Assembly (NCBI GenBank): GCA_038521625.1
Contig: JBCBKP010000038.1
Coordinates: 1-28,261, forward strand
DNA: 28,261 nt
Origin: JBCBKP01 sp038521625
Lineage (GTDB): Bacteria; Planctomycetota; Phycisphaerae; Phycisphaerales; UBA1924
Direction: 5' to 3'
The translations under genes and the position numbers were made by a program. The notes beneath the pieces were generated by a model that saw only the letters and a list, made by a program, of their open reading frames with translations, searched no databases and had not been told where the DNA came from. This document shows positions 7,331-17,427 of this stretch, piece by piece. Position 1 is the stretch's first letter. The number at the start of each line of letters is the position of its first letter.

Positions 7331-8923
7331 TTAGTAGACGCGGACGATGTCCCAGCCGGTGAACGACGAGTTGCCGTCGCTGTTGAACGCGCGGATCCGG
7401 AACCGGAACCAGCCCGAGCCAACGCCGGCGGTCGCGGACGTCACGTCGGCCCCGACCGTGCCGTTCGAGGTCGAGCCCCACGAGCCGTTCCAGCGCTGCC
7501 ACTGGGCTTCGAACCCGTCCTCGTTGTTCGAGTTGTCGGTCCAGGTGAGCAGCGTGACGCCGCCGCCCTGGTTCGCCGCGTTCAGACCGCTCGGGGCGTT
7601 CGGCGGGCCCGAGGCCGGAGGCGGCGGCGGGGGCGGCGCACCACCGCCACCGTTCAGCGCGTCGACGGCGTTGAGCGCACCGCCGGTGACGGTCACGCCG
7701 GAGAGCGCCGAGATCGAGCGCGTGTTGTTCACGATCGCGGACTTGATCTGCGACCAGCTGTATGACGGGTTGGCCGAGAGCACGAGGCCCGCCACGCCCG
7801 CGGCGTGCGGCGACGCCATCGACGTGCCCGTCAGGTAGACGTAGCCGTCGCCGTTGTACGTGCTCGCGACGTTGTGGCCCGGCGCCCCGATGTCGACGCT
7901 GGTGGCGCCGTAGTTCGACGTCGTCCACAGCGTGTCCGTGTTCGTGATGTTCGCGACGTTCAGGATGTTCGCCAGGTCGTACGAGCCCGGGTACGCCGGC
8001 TGCGAGTCGGTATTCCGCCCGTCGTTGCCCGCCGCCGAGACGAACAGGTGGCCCTGGTTACCGGCGTTCGCGATTGCGTCACGCAAGGCCGTGCTGAAAC
8101 CGCCGCCCCCCCAGCTGTTGTTCGAGATCTGGGCGCCGTTCGCCACCGCGTAGTTGATCGCCGCGATCGCGTCGCTCGTCGCACCACCGAAGGGCCCGAT
8201 GAACCGCAGCGGCATGACCGTACAGTTCCAGCACGTGCCGGCGACGCCGATGCTGTTATCGCTCACCGCCGCGATCGTGCCGGCGACGTGCGAGCCGTGG
8301 CCGTCGGCGTCGTCGGGGTTGTTGTCGTTCGAATAGAAGTCCCAGCCGCGGACGTCGTCGACGTAGCCGTTGCCGTCATCGTCGATGCCGTTGCCGGCGA
8401 TCTCGTCGGAGTTGTTCCAGATGTTCGCCGCGAGGTCCGGGTGATCCCACTGGACGCCCGAGTCAATCACCGCGATGACGACATTCGAGCTGCCGGTGGT
8501 GATGTCCCACGCCTCGGGTGCGTCGATGTCGGCGTCGGCGGTGCCGAAGATCCCGCCGATCTGCTGCCCGGTGTTATTGAAACCGTATTGGAGCGAGTAG
8601 AACTGGTCATTCGGCGTCCGGGTGACATCGACGACGTAGTCCAGCTCGGCGTACTCCACGAACGGGAGCCGGCGCAGGATCTGCACGGCACGCTCTTCGT
8701 TCGAAACCGACAGGTTCTCCATGCCGCCGAGCCGGCGGAACGCGCGACGGAGCGTGCCCGACGCGAGCGCCCGGCAGTTCAGCTTCAGGTTCTCCCCGAC
8801 GCCCTCCTTGAACTTCACGATCACCGAGCCGGGCACGCAATCGAGACCCGGACGGATCGGCTGCGCGACAACACCACCAGCCGCCACAACGAGCGCAGCG
8901 ACAGCAACACATCGACGATGCAT
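7331..8923 (-). CDS. Secreted subtilisin-like serine protease (S8) with C-terminal FnIII-like domain
   Basis: 530 residues. Signal peptide 1-20 (MHRRCVAVAA to GGVVA). A propeptide-like region (about 25-105) contains PGSVIVKFKEG and VEYAELDYVV, typical of the inhibitor fold that is cut off at maturation. The catalytic domain spans about 130-410: Asp154 in AVIDSGVQWDHPDL, His209 in DGHGSHVAGT, oxyanion Asn300 in SAAGN, and Ser368 in GTSMASPHAAG, so the triad is complete. A proline-rich linker (GGGGAPPPPPPPASG) leads to a fibronectin-III-like domain starting at PNAPSGLNAANQGG. Cys231 and Cys234 (CWNC) may form a disulfide. It should degrade proteins outside the cell. Start at ATG 8923 with AGAGGG about 7 nt upstream. 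Monocistronic, followed by a strong terminator. Confidence 0.96.
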   Translation of the reverse strand: MHRRCVAVAALVVAAGGVVAQPIRPGLDCVPGSVIVKFKEGVGENLKLNCRALASGTLRRAFRRLGGMENLSVSNEERAVQILRRLPFVEYAELDYVVDVTRTPNDQFYSLQYGFNNTGQQIGGIFGTADADIDAPEAWDITTGSSNVVIAVIDSGVQWDHPDLAANIWNNSDEIAGNGIDDDGNGYVDDVRGWDFYSNDNNPDDADGHGSHVAGTIAAVSDNSIGVAGTCWNCTVMPLRFIGPFGGATSDAIAAINYAVANGAQISNNSWGGGGFSTALRDAIANAGNQGHLFVSAAGNDGRNTDSQPAYPGSYDLANILNVANITNTDTLWTTSNYGATSVDIGAPGHNVASTYNGDGYVYLTGTSMASPHAAGVAGLVLSANPSYSWSQIKSAIVNNTRSISALSGVTVTGGALNAVDALNGGGGAPPPPPPPASGPPNAPSGLNAANQGGGVTLLTWTDNSNNEDGFEAQWQRWNGSWGSTSNGTVGADVTSATAGVGSGWFRFRIRAFNSDGNSSFTGWDIVRVY

Positions 8924-9095
8924 AGACAGACCCTCTTTGCTAGTAAGAACTCGGCTCTCTCGAGCCAGAACACGCGCAGACCGACCCGGTCACGCGAGAC
9001 CCACGACGAATATCGACCACGAGAATGTGAACTCGGGGACCCGAATCAGATCGGCCCCGCGATGATCCGGACGAAGTTATCGGCTAGGGAATAGG

Positions 9096-9116
9096 GACGC
9101 AAGAGAATATTGCGTC
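9096..9116. promoter_or_regulatory. Perfect inverted repeat, candidate operator
   Basis: GACGCAA, seven-base A/T-rich centre GAGAATA, TTGCGTC: a 21-bp perfect dyad about 120 bp before threonine synthase and 173 bp before the subtilase. The size and A/T-rich core fit a dimeric repressor site; the cognate regulator is unknown. Confidence 0.4.
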
Positions 9117-9133
9117 TCAATCCAGATTGTTGC

Positions 9134-9160
9134 TTGACCACACCAGGGCGCTTGGGTCAA
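9134..9160. promoter_or_regulatory. Inverted repeat TTGACC-N15-GGTCAA, candidate operator
   Basis: Two 6-bp half-sites with centres 21 bp apart, i.e. two helical turns, ending 23 bp upstream of the threonine synthase -35 hexamer. This fits a dimeric regulator on one face of the DNA. Evidence is positional only. Confidence 0.35.
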
Positions 9161-9183
9161 CGGCGTGCGCAACCTCCCGACTG

Positions 9184-9217
9184 TTGCCACGATGCAGCGA
9201 ACCGCTACGCTCGCCGC
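9184..9217 (+). promoter_or_regulatory. Sigma-70-type promoter giving a leaderless threonine synthase mRNA
   Basis: -35 TTGCCA (9184-9189), 16-nt spacer, -10 TACGCT (9206-9211), then CGCCGC and the ATG at 9218. The predicted transcription start coincides with the A of the start codon, and no ribosome site precedes it. Confidence 0.6.
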
Positions 9218-10432
<1,215 letters not shown>

Positions 10433-10436
10433 CGAC

Positions 10437-12839
10437 TCACGGCGTGTTCGTCAGGAACAGGTACGCCTCGATGTCGTCCTGCGTCAGTACACCGTTGGCG
10501 TCGACGTCCGCGCGGATGTCCCCGGCGTCGAACCGACGCAGCAGCTCGAGCAGGTCGAACACGTCGACGCCACCGCTGAGATCGACATCGGTCTCGAAGG
10601 GTGGCTCGAATATGATCTGCGTCAGCTGCGTCGACCACTGGTTCGACGTGCTCGCGAACTCCTGGTTCGTCCAGAAGCGTCGCTCGTTCGTCGGGTCGAT
10701 CACGGTCGAGGAGTAGTCGCCCCAGCGGTTCCGCCCGACGCTGTCCGTCCGGCTGTACGAGCCGAGCCCGGCGCGGAGCAGGATCGGCGGGCCGAACGAC
10801 GTCGAGCTCCCGTTGAAGCTGCCGGTGAACGCGTACGAGCTGATGAACTCGGAGGACGAGAGCCCGCTGCACCCGATGACGATGTCACCGAACCGGTTCA
10901 CCGCGATCGACGGGTACGAGTAGTTCCGCACCGGGTCCGTGATCAGGCCCGACTCGCGGAGCGTGCCGTTGTTCGGATCGATCCGGAGCCAGCGGATCGC
11001 GACCCGCCCGTTCACGTTGACGCTCTGCACCGCCCACAGATTGCCCTGCTGCAGGACCGTGTTGCCGCTGAAGCGCGTGTCGCCGGTGTCGACCACCGGC
11101 CCGTTCAGCTGCGGTGCGTCGAGCGGCGTTGGGAACGCCGCGCCACTTATGAACGCCGTGCCCGAGATCGACGGGCTGAAGATCGACCCGCCGACCGTCG
11201 ACAGCCGTTGGAATCCGGCCGGCGTGTTGAAGTTGGAAGCCACGGGCAGCGGAAGCCCCGAACCATCGAGATCCACGACCGGCTGCAGGATCGAGCCTAC
11301 ATCGTTCGGCGAGAGCTCCTCGAACGCCGTAAAGCCGGAGATCGACGGGAACGTCGCGAGCAGCGAAGCCTTCGGGAAGACCCAGAAGTTGATGTTGAAC
11401 GGCGCACTGGACACCGCGAACATGTTCGCTCCGACGTAGATCCCGTCCGCGTCGATGCCGAGCGACGGGAAGTCCGCCCACTGCAGGTTGTTGCTGTCCG
11501 CGTCGATGCGGAACCCGTCCCATCCGTCGAGCGGGTTCGACGAGCGCGACACACCCACGAGGATCCCGCTGTTGACCGACCTCGCCTGATCGACCGCGAC
11601 CGCGTAGAACCGCCCCGTGGGCGGGTCGTAAACGATCCGCGGGTCGAACGAGCTCGATGTCGACGCGCCCGCGGCCTGCCAGAACCCGTTGAGCGAGCTG
11701 CTCGTGAGCAACGCGCCGTCGCGCGTGTAGACCCCGTAGAACCCGTTGATGAGCTGCGCCACGTGATCCGGCCCGATCGCGGCGTTGGTGTCCGGCGGGA
11801 TGAAGAAGGACTGGAGTCGATTCGCCGTCTCAAAGTTCGTGCCGATCCGAACGCCCGCGGGCGCCGCGGCCTCGACCTCGAACCGGTAGAACTGCACGCC
11901 CTCGCTCGGGATCGAGCCCGAGATCGCGGTGCCGTTCACCTGACCCGCGATCGTCCCGCCCACCGAACCGGGACCCCGGATCACATCGAAGTTCGATGAG
12001 AAGCTGCTGTCGAATCCAGCGACCGCGAGGAAGTACGTCCCGGGCGCGAGCATCTGACCGCTCAGCTCGCTCGTCACGCCGCCGCCGGGCCGATCGTCGT
12101 TGGAGGCGAGCAACGTGCCGACCGCGTCCCATAGCCCGATCTCCGTGTCGAACGAGCTCCCGGCCGTATCGATCGAGAACGTCATGTTCGAGTCCGCGAC
12201 GATGCCGAGCGGGATCGCGAGATCGACGTCGGTCGGCGAGATCTCGAACCGATAGAACTGCACCTCGCCGTTGATCGCCGCGAAATCGCCAGGCGTGATC
12301 GTGGTCGAGAACGGTATCGAGTTGACCGAACCCGCCGCCGTGCCGCCATCGCTGAAGATGTCCGTGTCTGCGCTGAAGCCCGGGCTAAACTGGGTATCCC
12401 ACCCCGAGACCGAGAAGAAGTACTCACCCGCCTCCAGATTCGGCAGGCTGATCTGGCTCGTCAGACCCGGCCCGCCGTCATCGTCAAGCGACAGCAGCGA
12501 CCCCGCGGTGTCCCAGAGCCCGAGCTCCGTGTCGAAGTTGCTGCCCGACGTCTCGATCGTCACCGTGTCGGTCGAGTCGCCCACGACCCCGAGATTCAGA
12601 AAGCTCGCCGGCGCGTCCGGGAACGGCATCGGCACCTCGCGCTGCACGTTGGGCACGCGCACCTTCGGCACCTGCACGCCGGCATTCCGACGGTTCCACG
12701 GCGCCGGGTCGTGCAGCCGGAGCCCCTGCCCAGAGACCGGCTCCCCGAGCGGCTCGGGGATCAGCGGCTGCTGCCCGTGCGCCGACGTGACCGAACAGCA
12801 GATCAGACCCATCGCGGCCGCGCGAATCACCTTCTTCAT
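10437..12839 (-). CDS. Large secreted protein with two DVUA0089-like domains and dockerin-like C-terminus
   Basis: 800 residues. Signal peptide 1-23 (MKKVIRAAAMGLICCSVTSAHG). Two related domains follow: FDTELGLWDTAGSLLSLDDD...GEYFFSVSGWD (about 100-170) and FDTEIGLWDAVGTLLASNDD...GTYFLAVAGFD (about 225-300), the DVUA0089/pre-peptidase-like beta-sandwich type. The centre (about 330-740) is a long beta-rich region (NAAIGPDHVAQLINGFYGVY, DPRIVYDPPTGRFYAVAVD, NRWGDYSSTVIDP) that looks like a propeller of a kind seen in secreted bacterial proteins; no catalytic motif is recognised. The end carries two EF-hand-like loops, DVDLSGGVDVFDLLELL and DVDANGVLTQDDIEAYL, a dockerin-like tail. Start ATG 12839 after GGAGAGGG; a longer in-frame ORF upstream would bury the signal peptide. 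Probably surface-bound or extracellular; function unknown. Confidence 0.82.
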   Translation of the reverse strand: MKKVIRAAAMGLICCSVTSAHGQQPLIPEPLGEPVSGQGLRLHDPAPWNRRNAGVQVPKVRVPNVQREVPMPFPDAPASFLNLGVVGDSTDTVTIETSGSNFDTELGLWDTAGSLLSLDDDGGPGLTSQISLPNLEAGEYFFSVSGWDTQFSPGFSADTDIFSDGGTAAGSVNSIPFSTTITPGDFAAINGEVQFYRFEISPTDVDLAIPLGIVADSNMTFSIDTAGSSFDTEIGLWDAVGTLLASNDDRPGGGVTSELSGQMLAPGTYFLAVAGFDSSFSSNFDVIRGPGSVGGTIAGQVNGTAISGSIPSEGVQFYRFEVEAAAPAGVRIGTNFETANRLQSFFIPPDTNAAIGPDHVAQLINGFYGVYTRDGALLTSSSLNGFWQAAGASTSSSFDPRIVYDPPTGRFYAVAVDQARSVNSGILVGVSRSSNPLDGWDGFRIDADSNNLQWADFPSLGIDADGIYVGANMFAVSSAPFNINFWVFPKASLLATFPSISGFTAFEELSPNDVGSILQPVVDLDGSGLPLPVASNFNTPAGFQRLSTVGGSIFSPSISGTAFISGAAFPTPLDAPQLNGPVVDTGDTRFSGNTVLQQGNLWAVQSVNVNGRVAIRWLRIDPNNGTLRESGLITDPVRNYSYPSIAVNRFGDIVIGCSGLSSSEFISSYAFTGSFNGSSTSFGPPILLRAGLGSYSRTDSVGRNRWGDYSSTVIDPTNERRFWTNQEFASTSNQWSTQLTQIIFEPPFETDVDLSGGVDVFDLLELLRRFDAGDIRADVDANGVLTQDDIEAYLFLTNTP

Positions 12840-12892
12840 CACGATCCCTCTCCGAGTTCGTCTGCCCGGCACCGGCCGGCTCGCCCGCCGAC

Positions 12893-12898
12893 AGCATA
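12893..12898 (-). promoter_or_regulatory. Possible -10 element of the 800-residue secreted protein gene
   Basis: Minus strand TATGCT, about 54 nt before ATG 12839, giving a leader of about 45 nt with a good ribosome site. No convincing -35. Confidence 0.35.
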
Positions 12899-12955
12899 CC
12901 GGCCGCGGATCCCTCGCCAAGACCCCTCTCCGAGCTCGAGAGCGGCTCCGTCGTG

Positions 12956-12981
12956 TAAGATCGGACGTCAAGAACGAGGGG
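12956..12981 (+). promoter_or_regulatory. -10 element and ribosome site of the gene at 12989
   Basis: TAAGAT (12956-12961) would start transcription near 12968. GAGGGG (12976-12981) lies 7 nt before ATG 12989, fixing that start codon. Confidence 0.45.
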
Positions 12982-12988
12982 AACCCCG

Positions 12989-13705
12989 ATGACAACGCAC
13001 GCAGCCAACGAATCCACCCTGTACGACGGCGAGGCCGAACACCTGCTCAACGCAGACATGCTCGACCACCGCGTCAGCCTGCTCCCCGGCGACGACACAC
13101 CGATCACCGCCCGGGAGCGCGTCCGCATCCTCTGGGGCCAGGACATGCTCCGCGACGTCGTCGACGGGCGATACCGCGCCGTCGTCTGCGGTGTCAACGA
13201 CGCCGACAACTCCCACGGCATCGTCGCCCAGATCGTCGACCTGATCCGGACCAGCCAGTGGACCGTCGACACCGTGACCAACTACGCGAAGATGTTCCAG
13301 CAGTCGGTCGCGACCCACGCCGGACGGGACAGCGAGCCGTACGTGCTCAAGTACGACCTCGACTCCGTCCTCGTGCTCGCGCTGCTCCGCCCGAAGGGCC
13401 AGGACCACTTCACGCCCGACGACCTCCGCCGCGGCTTCGAGACCGTGACGAGCATGCTCGAGCACCGCATCGACCGGCGCCCCGCCGCGACCGTCAGCTT
13501 CTGCGGCGCCCGCTCGAACCGGCTTCTTGACCCCGCCACCGGACGCGAGCCGAGCTTCGAACGCGTCCTCGGCATCATGCACGAGGCCGGGTTCCGCGGC
13601 GACGTCTACCCCAGCCCCGCCATGTGGGACAAGGCCTCGGCCGGCGTCTTCGCGACCTACCCGTTCCCGGCCGGCTTCGCGCGCATGCGCGAGGGCAGCA
13701 GCTAG
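12989..13705 (+). CDS. Unrecognised cytosolic protein, 238 residues
   Basis: I do not recognise this family. It has no signal peptide, membrane segment or obvious nucleotide-binding loop. Sequence marks: acidic N-terminus (YDGEAEHLLNADMLDHRVSLLPGDD), then RVRILWGQDMLRDVV, RAVVCGVNDADNSHGIVAQIV (about 63-83), LIRTSQWTVDTVTNYAKMF, LRPKGQDHFTPDDLRRGFETV, and a C-terminal part with TVSFCGARSNR and YPSPAMWDKASAGVFATYPF. Third-position GC is as high as in neighbouring genes and the start has a good ribosome site, so it is a real gene rather than a shadow ORF. It has its own promoter, diverges from the 800-residue secreted protein gene and runs into the oxoprolinase gene with 8 bp between stops. Asp/His/Cys-rich motifs could suggest an enzyme, but nothing stronger. 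Confidence 0.75.
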   Translation: MTTHAANESTLYDGEAEHLLNADMLDHRVSLLPGDDTPITARERVRILWGQDMLRDVVDGRYRAVVCGVNDADNSHGIVAQIVDLIRTSQWTVDTVTNYAKMFQQSVATHAGRDSEPYVLKYDLDSVLVLALLRPKGQDHFTPDDLRRGFETVTSMLEHRIDRRPAATVSFCGARSNRLLDPATGREPSFERVLGIMHEAGFRGDVYPSPAMWDKASAGVFATYPFPAGFARMREGSS

Positions 13706-13713
13706 GACGCGAT

Positions 13714-16700
13714 TCACGCCCCGGGCGTTCCCCAGCCGCCGCCCCCGGGCGTCTCGACCCGCACGCGGTCGCCCGCCTCGATTTCCGCCAGATCGGACCA
13801 CGCGAGCGGGTCGATCTCCCCGCTCGCACGCACGACCGAGTGCCGCCCCGTCGTGCCGTCGCGCCCGCCGTCCACGCCCGGCGCGCCCTCGACCCGCCGC
13901 TGCGCAACCGTTGTCACGGTGATCGGCTCCAGCGCCTCGATCTCACGGACGGCCCCGTCGCCGCCCCGCCAGCGACCGTCGCCGCCCGAGCCCCTCCGGA
14001 TCTCGAACCGGTGGACGCGGAGCGGGTAGCGACGCTCGAGCACCTCGGCGTCGGTGATTCTCGTGTTGGTCATGTGCTGGTGGACCGCGTGCTCACCGTC
14101 GTGCCCGGGCGCGGCGGGCGCCCCACTGCAAACCGTCTCATAGACCCCGAATCCCGCGTTGCCCAGCAGCGTGTTGTTCATCGTCGCCGGCCCGCCGGCG
14201 CACAGCCCGAGACCACGGAGCAGCGCGTCGGTGATCCGCTGGCTCGTCTCCACATTCCCCCCAGCGACCGGCGGCGAACGCTCCGGGTCCGCGTCGAACA
14301 CCGGGTTCAGGAAGCACCCCTCGGGCACGCGCACGTCGATCGGCTCCAGGAACCCGTCGTTCAGCGGGATGTCATGATCGAGAATCAGACGCACGACGTA
14401 CGCGACGGCGGCCCGCGTGACCGCGAGCGGCGCGTTGATGTTCTTCGCGTGCGTCGCCGACGTGCCGCCGAAGTCGAGCACGAGCCGCTCGCCCTCGCGG
14501 CTGAACCGCACCCGGATCTCGGCCCCGTCGTCGAGCCGCTCAACGACCGACGCCGGTAGCCCCCCGATGGCCGCGATTCGGGCGCGGACGAGCCCGGCGG
14601 TGTGCCCGTTGATCCAGTTCATCGCCGCGAGCACACGATCGCGTCCGTCGCGGGCCACGAGCCCGCCGATCAGCTCGCCGGCGTGCGCACCCGCGACGAC
14701 CGCCGCGGCGAGGTCCGCAACGTTGTCCTCGATCGCGCGAGTCGGCGCCCGGTGAGCGAGGAGCACGCGGCGCAGCTCGTCCTCCAGAAAGACCCCTCCC
14801 CGCGCGATGAACAACGGCGCGATCGGAACGCCCTCGTCGGCGAGACAGACGGCGTGCGGCGGCATCGAGCCCGGCGTGAGCCCGCCGACCTCCGCGTGGT
14901 GCGCCCGGCTCGCCACGTACGCGACGCGCTGGCCGTCCCCGTCGAAGACCGGCTGGACGACGGTCAGGTCCGGCAGGTGAGAGCCGCCGAACGCCGGGTG
15001 GTTGGTGAGCACCGCGTCGCCCGGCCCGAGGTGCCCGACCGCGTCGATCACGCCCCGCACGCACGGCCCGAGCGCGCCGAGGTGCACGGGCATGTGCGCC
15101 GCGCTGCTCACGAGTCGCCCCTCGGCGTCGAGCACACCGCACGAGTAATCACGCCGGTCCTTGACGTTCACAGAGATCGCGGCCGTCTCGAGCGCATCGC
15201 CCATCTGCTCGCTGATCGCCGCCAGGCGCCGTACGATCAGCTCGCGCGCGATCACCTCGGGCCGCTCCGCTCGCGCGTGCTCACCGGCGTGCTCGAGCCG
15301 CAGCGTGCCGTCGCCGCTCCGCCGCACCCGCCACCCGCCGGGCACCCAGGTCTGCGTGCGCCGCTCCCGCACGATCGCCGGACCGTCGATCGGGGCATCG
15401 AGCTCTTCCGACGCACGGTCAACCACACGCGCCTCGACCCAGCGCTCGCCGTCGTGCACACGCCGCCTCCCGGACGTACCGACCGGCGGCTCCCCCGCAT
15501 CGAGCGCCGGGAGCGGCTCCGACGGCGCCGCCCGCGCCACGACGCGCAGCCCGGCGACCTCGACCGCCCGATCCGGCGCCACGCCGCGGAACCGGCGGTA
15601 CGTCTCGACGAACCGACCGCCCAGCGACCCGCGCTCGCCGTCGTCGATCTCGATCGCCGAGTCCTGCCCCTCGAACCTGAGCCGCACCGACCGACGCACA
15701 TCCACAGCCTCGCCGAGCTCGGCCGTGGCATCCGCCTCGAGCTCGTCCAACATCTCCCGGATCGCACCGCCGGTCGCCTCGAGAGGCCGCTGCACCTCGC
15801 GCTCGCGGATGGTCTCCTCCCGGGCCTCATGCAGCCCGACGGCGCTCAACAGGCTGGCGTCCGGCGGAACGATGACCGTGCGCACGCCGAGCCGCGCCGC
15901 GACGTCGCACGCGTGCTGCGGGCCGGCGCCGCCGAACGCGACCAGCGCGTGTTCGGCCGGGTCGTACCCCTCCCGGATCGACACCCCGCGGATCGCCTCG
16001 GCCATCGTCTCGCAGGCGATCTCGAGCACGCCCGCGCAGAGCTCGTCGCGATCGATCCGCTCGCCGGTCGCCGATTCGAGCTCCGCGCGCAGCGACTCGC
16101 CCGCCGCCGCCGCCGCGCCCTCGTCGATCGGGATCTCGAACGCCTCGGTGTCGAGCCGGCCCATCAAGAGGTTCACGTCTGTGATCGCCATCGGACCGCC
16201 GCGCCCGTAGCACGCCGGCCCGGGATCCGCGCCGGCGCTGTGCGGCCCGACCGCCGGCCGGCCGTCCAGGACATGGCAGACCGACCCGCCGCCGGCCGCG
16301 ACCGTTCGGACCGCGACCGCCGGCCGCACCACCGTGACGTCGCCCACGGTGTGCGATGGCGAGAGCGTCGGCGGACCCTCGATCCGCGCAACGTCCGTGG
16401 AAGTCCCGCCCATGTCGAACGCGATCGCCCGCGCCTCGCCCGCGTCGCGCGCCGCGGCCCCCGCGCCCACGACGCCGCCCGCGGGACCCGAGAGCAGCGA
16501 GTCGACCGGCCGGTATCGCTCCGCCGGCGTCAGCCCCCCGGCGCTCGTCAGGACCCGCAGGCTCGAACCGGCGAGCGGCCGCCGGACCTCCTCCAGGTAC
16601 TCGGTCAGCACCGGCGCCAGCGCGGCCTCCAGCGTCGCCGCGATCGCGCGGTGCCAGAGCCCGATCCGCGGCGCCGCCCGAGATGACAACGCGACCGTCT

Positions 16701-17427
16701 CGAACCCGGCCTCCCGGCAGATCTCCGCGGCTCGAAGCTCCTGCGCGTCGTTCGCCCAAGCCCCGACCAGGCACACCGCCGCGGTCTGTGCTCCCTCCCG
16801 GCGTGCCCGGTCCGCCGCGTCGCGCACGCCGGCCTCATCCAACTCATCCACAACCGAACCATCCGGCCCGACGCGACCCCGAACCCCCAGCGTGAGTTCG
16901 GTCAGCGGGCGCGGCTTGCGGACGTTCAGCTCGTAGACGTCCGGCCGGCGCTGATCGCCGATGCGCAGCACGTCGGCGAAACCCCCGGTCGTGATCAGCG
17001 CCGCCTTCGCGAAACGTCGTTCGAGCAGGGCGTTGGTCGCGCGGGTCGTCGCCAGCCGGAAGTCGCACGCCGGAAGCGGCTTCCCGAACGGCGTCCGCGT
17101 GACCATCCGCGCCGCGAGGATCGGCGCCGGCTCGCCGGTGCCGAGCTCGACAGCATCGCCGACCGAGAACCCGTGCCCCCGACCGAGCGTCAGGGTTCCG
17201 CCGGACACCGCCCTGATCACGCGATCGCCCGCACGCCCGCCGGCGAGGACCGCGAGCCGATCCGACCACCCCCCGGCGAGCACGATCGTCTCGTCCGTGA
17301 CCGACCCGATCCTCGCCCGCAGCACGCCGGTCGATAGGACCTTCGCGGCGTGACGCGCCCCCCGCGGATCGACCGCGACGCAATCCGTGAACGTGCCGCC
17401 CACGTCTGTGCGAATGAGCCAGCTCAT
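13714..17427 (-). CDS. 5-oxoprolinase-type fused HyuA-HyuB protein (ATP-dependent cyclic-amide hydrolase)
   Basis: 1237 residues, close to the roughly 1290 of single-chain 5-oxoprolinases. The HyuA half (about 1-700) starts with RTDVGGTFTDCVAVD (phosphate loop) and contains TTRATNALLER, SGPAGGVVGAG, FDMGGTSTDVARI (337-349), AGADPGPACYGRGG and LVAFGGAGPQHACDVA. The HyuB half (about 722-1237) starts at RPEVIARELIVRRLAAISEQM and contains NVKDRRDYSCGVLD, HMPVHLGALG, NHPAFGGSHLPDLTV, ASRAHHAEVGG (metal-binding histidines) and a Gly-rich end (RGSGGDGRWRGGDG, VETPGGGGWG). It should hydrolyse 5-oxoproline to glutamate or a hydantoin-like ring with ATP. Sequence alone cannot separate the two, although fusion into one chain favours oxoprolinase. 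ATG 17427 overlaps the symporter stop in ATGA, so the genes are translationally coupled. In-frame sequence upstream of 17427 is the symporter gene in another frame. Confidence 0.92.
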   Translation of the reverse strand: MSWLIRTDVGGTFTDCVAVDPRGARHAAKVLSTGVLRARIGSVTDETIVLAGGWSDRLAVLAGGRAGDRVIRAVSGGTLTLGRGHGFSVGDAVELGTGEPAPILAARMVTRTPFGKPLPACDFRLATTRATNALLERRFAKAALITTGGFADVLRIGDQRRPDVYELNVRKPRPLTELTLGVRGRVGPDGSVVDELDEAGVRDAADRARREGAQTAAVCLVGAWANDAQELRAAEICREAGFETVALSSRAAPRIGLWHRAIAATLEAALAPVLTEYLEEVRRPLAGSSLRVLTSAGGLTPAERYRPVDSLLSGPAGGVVGAGAAARDAGEARAIAFDMGGTSTDVARIEGPPTLSPSHTVGDVTVVRPAVAVRTVAAGGGSVCHVLDGRPAVGPHSAGADPGPACYGRGGPMAITDVNLLMGRLDTEAFEIPIDEGAAAAAGESLRAELESATGERIDRDELCAGVLEIACETMAEAIRGVSIREGYDPAEHALVAFGGAGPQHACDVAARLGVRTVIVPPDASLLSAVGLHEAREETIREREVQRPLEATGGAIREMLDELEADATAELGEAVDVRRSVRLRFEGQDSAIEIDDGERGSLGGRFVETYRRFRGVAPDRAVEVAGLRVVARAAPSEPLPALDAGEPPVGTSGRRRVHDGERWVEARVVDRASEELDAPIDGPAIVRERRTQTWVPGGWRVRRSGDGTLRLEHAGEHARAERPEVIARELIVRRLAAISEQMGDALETAAISVNVKDRRDYSCGVLDAEGRLVSSAAHMPVHLGALGPCVRGVIDAVGHLGPGDAVLTNHPAFGGSHLPDLTVVQPVFDGDGQRVAYVASRAHHAEVGGLTPGSMPPHAVCLADEGVPIAPLFIARGGVFLEDELRRVLLAHRAPTRAIEDNVADLAAAVVAGAHAGELIGGLVARDGRDRVLAAMNWINGHTAGLVRARIAAIGGLPASVVERLDDGAEIRVRFSREGERLVLDFGGTSATHAKNINAPLAVTRAAVAYVVRLILDHDIPLNDGFLEPIDVRVPEGCFLNPVFDADPERSPPVAGGNVETSQRITDALLRGLGLCAGGPATMNNTLLGNAGFGVYETVCSGAPAAPGHDGEHAVHQHMTNTRITDAEVLERRYPLRVHRFEIRRGSGGDGRWRGGDGAVREIEALEPITVTTVAQRRVEGAPGVDGGRDGTTGRHSVVRASGEIDPLAWSDLAEIEAGDRVRVETPGGGGWGTPGA

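Larger units (their letters stand above)
8924..9183. other. Divergent intergenic region with three inverted repeats
   Basis: This spacer separates the divergent subtilase and threonine synthase genes. No gene is seen. It holds three inverted repeats: GGCTC/GAGCC (8953-8966) in the subtilase leader; GACGCAA/TTGCGTC around GAGAATA (9096-9116); and TTGACC-N15-GGTCAA (9134-9160). The stretch 9085-9135 is clearly more A/T-rich than its surroundings, as expected for a control region. Confidence 0.5.

Noticed and set aside
7640..7672. Polyproline/glycine tract at 7625-7660 as a genomic repeat
   Set aside because: It is just the Gly/Pro linker of the subtilase, with no regular unit.
9110..9217. Upstream ATG at 9110 as start of threonine synthase
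   Set aside because: The promoter -35 and -10 lie downstream of it, and the added 36 residues do not look like protein of this family.
14602..16686. 694-codon open frame opposite the oxoprolinase gene
   Set aside because: Very rich in Arg/His/Ala with no motifs, as expected when high third-position GC removes stops on the antisense strand. The minus frame has full family motifs.
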